Shown: one piece after another, positions 60,746-64,000 of the stretch
How positions within the stretch are numbered: position 1 is the first letter of the stretch
Layout of the letters: each line of letters begins with the position of its first letter
Source of the DNA: Streptomyces albireticuli
Lineage (GTDB): Bacteria; Actinomycetota; Actinomycetes; Streptomycetales; Streptomycetaceae
Direction of reading: 5' to 3'
Assembly (NCBI RefSeq): GCF_002192455.1
Contig: NZ_CP021744.1
Coordinates: 6,658,501-6,722,500, forward strand
Length of the DNA stretch: 64,000 nucleotides
Notes under the pieces: generated by a model
What the model saw: the letters and a program-made list of their open reading frames with translations, nothing else
The model's database searches: none
What the model was told of the DNA's origin: nothing
Translations under genes and position numbers: made by a program

Positions 60746-61564
60746 ATGGGCGGCACCGAACACCTCACCGTGGAGCGCGCCGGCGCCACACTCGTGCTCA
60801 CCCTCGACCGGCCGGAGGCCAGGAACGCCCTCTCGCTCCCCATGCTCGTCGGCCTCCACGACGGCTGGGCCGAGGCCGACGAGGACGACGCGATCCGCTC
60901 GATCGTGCTCACCGGCGCCGGCGGCGCCTTCTGCTCCGGCATGGACCTCAAGTCCCTGGCCGCGCCCCGGACCGGCGACGGCCGCCCGGCGGCCGACGAC
61001 CCCTACCGGGAACGGTTCACCGCCGACCCCGACCTGCACTGGAAGGCCATGCTCCGCCACCACCGGCCCCGCAAGCCCGTCATCGCCGCCGTCGAGGGCC
61101 CCTGCGTCGCCGGCGGCACCGAGCTCCTCCAGGGCACCGACCTCCGCTTCGCCGCCGAGAGTGCCGTCTTCGGCCTCTTCGAGGTGCGGCGCGGCCTCTT
61201 CCCCGTCGGCGGCTCCACCGTCCGCCTCACCCGCCAGATCCCCCGCACCCACGCCCTCGAAATGCTGCTCACCGGCCGCCCGTACACCGCACGCGAGGCC
61301 GAGCGCATCGGCCTCGTCGGCCACGTCGTCCCCGACGGCACCGCCCTCGACCACGCCCTGGAGACCGCCGCGCTCATCAACGCCAACGGCCCCCTCGCCG
61401 TCGAGGCCGTCAAGGCCTGCGCCTACGACACCGCCGGCCTCACCGAGGCCGAGGGCCTCGCCCTCGAACTCGAACGCGGCATGCCCCTCTTCCGCACCGC
61501 CGACGCCCAGGAGGGCGCCCGCGCCTTCGCCGAGAAGCGCCCGCCCGTCTTCCGCCGCGCCTGA
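60746..61564 (+). CDS. Enoyl-CoA hydratase/isomerase (crotonase family)
   Basis: A 272-residue crotonase-fold enzyme. The oxyanion-hole segment GAGGAFCSGMDLKSLA and the second one, EGPCVAGGTELLQGTD, are both intact. It would hydrate a 2-enoyl-CoA in a beta-oxidation cycle. The start ATG follows GGAGGA. It leads a plus-strand set of hydratase, DUF35 protein and two thiolases with gaps of 18 bases or less. EchA19-like proteins are found in the mycobacterial sterol side-chain locus; this protein has the corresponding size and context. Confidence 0.92.
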   Translation: MGGTEHLTVERAGATLVLTLDRPEARNALSLPMLVGLHDGWAEADEDDAIRSIVLTGAGGAFCSGMDLKSLAAPRTGDGRPAADDPYRERFTADPDLHWKAMLRHHRPRKPVIAAVEGPCVAGGTELLQGTDLRFAAESAVFGLFEVRRGLFPVGGSTVRLTRQIPRTHALEMLLTGRPYTAREAERIGLVGHVVPDGTALDHALETAALINANGPLAVEAVKACAYDTAGLTEAEGLALELERGMPLFRTADAQEGARAFAEKRPPVFRRA

Positions 61565-61582
61565 CCGAGGGAGAGACCCGCC

Positions 61583-62545
61583 GTGCCGGACGTCCTCACC
61601 GCCCCCCTGGTGGTCGAATTCCCCTTCACCCGCTCCCTCGGCCCGGTGCTGAGCGCCTTCCTCACCGGTCTGCGCGAGCGCGTCGTCCTCGGCATCCGCA
61701 CCCACGACGGCCGCGTCCTCGTACCACCCGCCGAATACGACCCCGACACCGGCGAGGAGCTCCACGCACTCGTCCGCACCGCCGCCACCGGCACCGTCAC
61801 CACCTGGGCCTGGAACCCCGCACCACGCCGCGGCCAGCCCCTGGCCACCCCCTTCGCCTGGGTCCTCGTCCGCCTCGACGGCGCCGACACCGCCCTCCTG
61901 CACGCCCTCGACGCCCCCGGCCCCGACGCCGTACGCACCGGCCTGCGCGTCCGCGTCCGCTGGGCCCCGCGGCGCACCGGAGCGATCACCGACATCGCCT
62001 GCTTCGAACCCTGCCCGCCCGGCACCGCTCCACCCGCGGGCCCACCCGTCCCGCACGACGGCGTCTTCACCGACCCCGTCACCACCCTCACCGCACCCGC
62101 CCGCCTCGACTACACCTACACCCCCGGCCGCGCCCTCGGCCGCCACCTCGACGCCCTCGCCGAGCGCAGGATCACCGGCGAACGCTGCCCGTCCTGCCGC
62201 AAGGTCTACGTGCCGCCCCGCGGCGCCTGCCCCACCTGCGCCGTCGCCACCCGCGAACAGGTCGAGGTCGGCCCCCGCGGCACCGTCACCACCTTCTGCG
62301 TCGTCAACATCAAGGCGAGGAACGCCGGGAACGCGGCCCTCGACGTGCCGTACGTCTACGCCCACATCGCCCTGGACGGCGCCGGCCTCGCCCTCCACGG
62401 CCGCATCGCCGGCATCCCCTGCGACCAGGTGCGCATGGGACTGCGCGTCGAGCCCGTCTGGACCGAGGGCGCCCGCCACCCCGACCACTACCGCCCCACC
62501 GGCGAGCCCGACGCCGCCTACGACACCTACAAGGAGCTGCTGTGA
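61583..62545 (+). CDS. DUF35/OB-fold zinc-ribbon protein (thiolase partner)
   Basis: A 320-residue protein with two OB-fold segments. The second has a DUF35 zinc ribbon (CPSCRKVYVPPRGACPTC, near residues 205-222), followed by the OB fold. Such proteins bind lipid-transfer-type thiolases or MaoC-like hydratases and complete their activity in sterol side-chain degradation (ChsH2/Ltp2-type complexes). The GTG at 61583 follows GAGGGAGAG. Its stop overlaps the next GTG (GTGA at 62542-62545), tying it to the thiolase gene. It has no catalytic motif of its own. Confidence 0.88.
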   Translation: MPDVLTAPLVVEFPFTRSLGPVLSAFLTGLRERVVLGIRTHDGRVLVPPAEYDPDTGEELHALVRTAATGTVTTWAWNPAPRRGQPLATPFAWVLVRLDGADTALLHALDAPGPDAVRTGLRVRVRWAPRRTGAITDIACFEPCPPGTAPPAGPPVPHDGVFTDPVTTLTAPARLDYTYTPGRALGRHLDALAERRITGERCPSCRKVYVPPRGACPTCAVATREQVEVGPRGTVTTFCVVNIKARNAGNAALDVPYVYAHIALDGAGLALHGRIAGIPCDQVRMGLRVEPVWTEGARHPDHYRPTGEPDAAYDTYKELL

Positions 62546-63651
62546 CCGGGCCGTCGCGGCCCGGCCCGGCCGCCGCCCGCGAGGTCGCGATCGTCGCCTT
62601 CGCGCAGACCCGGCACCGCCGCGCCACCCCGGAGCTCTCCGAGGCCGAGATGCTGCTGCCCGTCCTGAGCGAGGCCCTCGACCAGGCCGGACTGCGCCCG
62701 GGCGAGGCCGACTTCACCTGCTCCGGATCGAGCGACTACCTCGCCGGCCGGCCCTTCTCCTTCACCATGACCCTCGACACCGTCGGCGCCTGGCCGCCCG
62801 TCGCCGAGTCCCACGTGGAGATGGACGGGGCCTGGGCGCTCCACGAGGCCTGGGTGAAGATCCTCACCGGCGAGGCCGACACCGCTCTCGTCTACGCCCA
62901 CGGCACCTCCTCCTCCGGCGACCTCCGCGACGTCCTCACCCGCCAGCTGGACCCCTACTGCACCGCACCGCTGTGGCCGGACCCCGTCGCCCTCGCCGCC
63001 CTCCAGGCGCAGGCGCTCATCGACGCGGGCGAGACCGACGAGGACGCCCTCGCCCGCATCGCCGCCCGCAGCCGCACCGCCGCCGAGGCCAACCCGTACG
63101 CGCCGCTCAGCGGCCCCGTACCGGCGGGCGACTACGTCGTACGGCCGCTGCGCGCCGGCGACTGCCCGCCCGTCGGCGACGGCGCCGCCGCCGTCGTCCT
63201 CGCCGCCGGCGACACCGCCCGCCGCATGCGCGCCCGGCCCGCCTGGATCCGCGGCATGGACCACCGCGTCGAACCCCACGCGCTCGGCGTACGGGACCTC
63301 ACGGACTCCGTCTCCACCCGCCTCGCCGCCGAGCGCGCCGGCGCCTTCGACGCCCCCGTCGACACGGCCGAACTCCACGCGCCCTTCACCTCCCAGGAGG
63401 TGGTCCTGCGCAAGGCGCTGCGGCTGGACGACGGTGTGGTCGTCAACCCCTCCGGAGGGCCCCTGGCGGCCAACCCCGTCATGGCCGCCGGACTGATCCG
63501 GCTCGGCGAGGCGGCCGCCCGCGTCCACCGGGGCGAATCCGACCGCGCCCTGGCGCACGCGACCTCGGGGCCGTGCCTCCAGCAGAACCTCGTCGCCGTG
63601 CTGGAAGGGCCGGAAAGGCCGGCAAGGCAGGAAAGGGGGCCGAGGTCATGA
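62542..63651 (+). CDS. Lipid-transfer-type thiolase 1 (Ltp-like)
   Basis: A 369-residue thiolase-superfamily protein of the SCP2/lipid-transfer branch. FTCSGSSDYLAG lies where the nucleophile Cys region is expected, although the usual motif is not clearly matched. GDGAAAVVLA and the C-terminal NPSGGPLAANPVMAAGLIR and HATSGPCLQQN are typical of the family. It would cleave a ketoacyl- or hydroxyacyl-CoA, possibly by retro-aldol cleavage like Ltp2. It overlaps both the DUF35 gene (GTGA) and the next thiolase gene (ATGA), so a complex is likely. Confidence 0.88.
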   Translation: MTGPSRPGPAAAREVAIVAFAQTRHRRATPELSEAEMLLPVLSEALDQAGLRPGEADFTCSGSSDYLAGRPFSFTMTLDTVGAWPPVAESHVEMDGAWALHEAWVKILTGEADTALVYAHGTSSSGDLRDVLTRQLDPYCTAPLWPDPVALAALQAQALIDAGETDEDALARIAARSRTAAEANPYAPLSGPVPAGDYVVRPLRAGDCPPVGDGAAAVVLAAGDTARRMRARPAWIRGMDHRVEPHALGVRDLTDSVSTRLAAERAGAFDAPVDTAELHAPFTSQEVVLRKALRLDDGVVVNPSGGPLAANPVMAAGLIRLGEAAARVHRGESDRALAHATSGPCLQQNLVAVLEGPERPARQERGPRS

Positions 63652-64000
63652 GCGGCAAGGAACCCGTGGCCGTCGTCGGGATCGGCCAGACCCACCACGC
63701 CGCCGCCCGTCGCGACGTCTCCCTGCCCGGCCTCGTCCGCGAGGCCGCCCGCCGGGCGCTCGACGACGCGGAGCTCACCTGGGCCGACGTGGACGCCGTC
63801 GTCCTCGGCAAGGCGCCCGACTTCTTCGAGGGCGTGATGATGCCCGAGCTGTACCTCGCCGACGCCCTCGGCGCATCGGGCAAACCGGTCCTGCGGGTGC
63901 ACACCGCGGGATCCGTGGGCGGCTCCACCGCGCTCGTCGCCGCGAACCTCGTCGCCGCCCGCGTCCAGCGGACCGTGCTGGCCCTCGCCTTCGAGAAGCA
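63648..64000 (+). CDS. Lipid-transfer-type thiolase 2, 3' end outside window
   Basis: The first 117 residues of a second thiolase-superfamily protein: VAVVGIGQTHHAAARRDVSL at the start, WADVDAVVLGKAPDFFEGV, and VHTAGSVGGSTALVAANLV where the active-site region begins (Ala-Gly at the place of a Cys in classical thiolases). It overlaps the preceding gene by ATGA. Paired Ltp3/Ltp4-like genes occur in sterol degradation clusters. The rest of the operon lies to the right of the window. Confidence 0.85.
   Translation, partial: MSGKEPVAVVGIGQTHHAAARRDVSLPGLVREAARRALDDAELTWADVDAVVLGKAPDFFEGVMMPELYLADALGASGKPVLRVHTAGSVGGSTALVAANLVAARVQRTVLALAFEK

Overview
The window looks like a piece of a Streptomyces chromosome. 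GC is very high throughout, wobble positions are almost always G or C, GTG and TTG starts are common, and the gene families are typical of the genus (LAL and SARP regulators, secreted phospholipase D, cholesterol oxidase, mycothiol-linked enzymes). No rRNA, tRNA, CRISPR array or insertion sequence was seen. Coding is dense, and several runs of genes overlap by ATGA or GTGA.

Region 1 (1-7.8 kb): two LuxR/LAL regulators (the first cut by the window edge), then a cytochrome P450 and a secreted cholesterol oxidase arranged like choP-choA, then a type II thioesterase. LAL regulators, a cholesterol oxidase and a type II thioesterase are common at one side of polyene macrolide clusters, so the window may begin at the edge of one. 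The P450 gene carries a TTA codon, which suggests bldA control. Region 2 (7.9-29.4 kb): mixed housekeeping and secreted functions. It holds a PIG-L deacetylase with a lost stop, a LysR regulator with a leaderless-type promoter, four alpha/beta hydrolases or small proteins (one frameshifted), a polyprenyl diphosphate synthase next to a TPR protein, secreted phospholipase D, a secreted serine hydrolase, a PAP2 phosphatase, an acyl-CoA dehydrogenase, a MerR/YhgE-Pip divergent pair, and an M20 amidohydrolase.

Region 3 (29.5-47.7 kb) is the most interesting part: an apparently uncharacterised thiopeptide-like RiPP cluster. A 58-residue precursor whose last 21 residues are 11 Ser, 7 Thr, 2 Cys and 1 Ala lies on the plus strand, separated by a 20-bp-stem hairpin from a convergent minus-strand set of about 17 kb. 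That set encodes a SARP/NB-ARC regulator, an E1-like protein with a degenerate YcaO half, YcaO protein 2, a SagB-type dehydrogenase, a glutamylating LanB dehydratase, one SpaB_C-type protein, an M50 peptidase, an ABC exporter, and YcaO protein 1. Both full YcaO proteins end in a PxPxP motif. The predicted path is cyclodehydration of Cys/Ser/Thr to azolines, SagB oxidation to azoles, glutamylation and elimination of the remaining Ser/Thr, leader removal and export. Only one SpaB_C protein is present, so whether a central pyridine is formed is open.

Region 4 (47.9-64 kb): a Ser/Thr kinase with a TPR tail runs in frame into a nitronate monooxygenase. Then come four AMP-forming acyl-CoA or aryl-CoA ligases, a secreted penicillin-acylase-type amidase, an enoyl-CoA hydratase, a DUF35 protein and two lipid-transfer-type thiolases (the last cut by the window edge). 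This resembles an actinobacterial sterol or long-chain acyl side-chain degradation locus. A 20-bp motif, CTGACG-N4-ATCAGAAAAC, occurs upstream of the monooxygenase and again between the divergent ligase and hydratase genes, pointing to one shared regulator.
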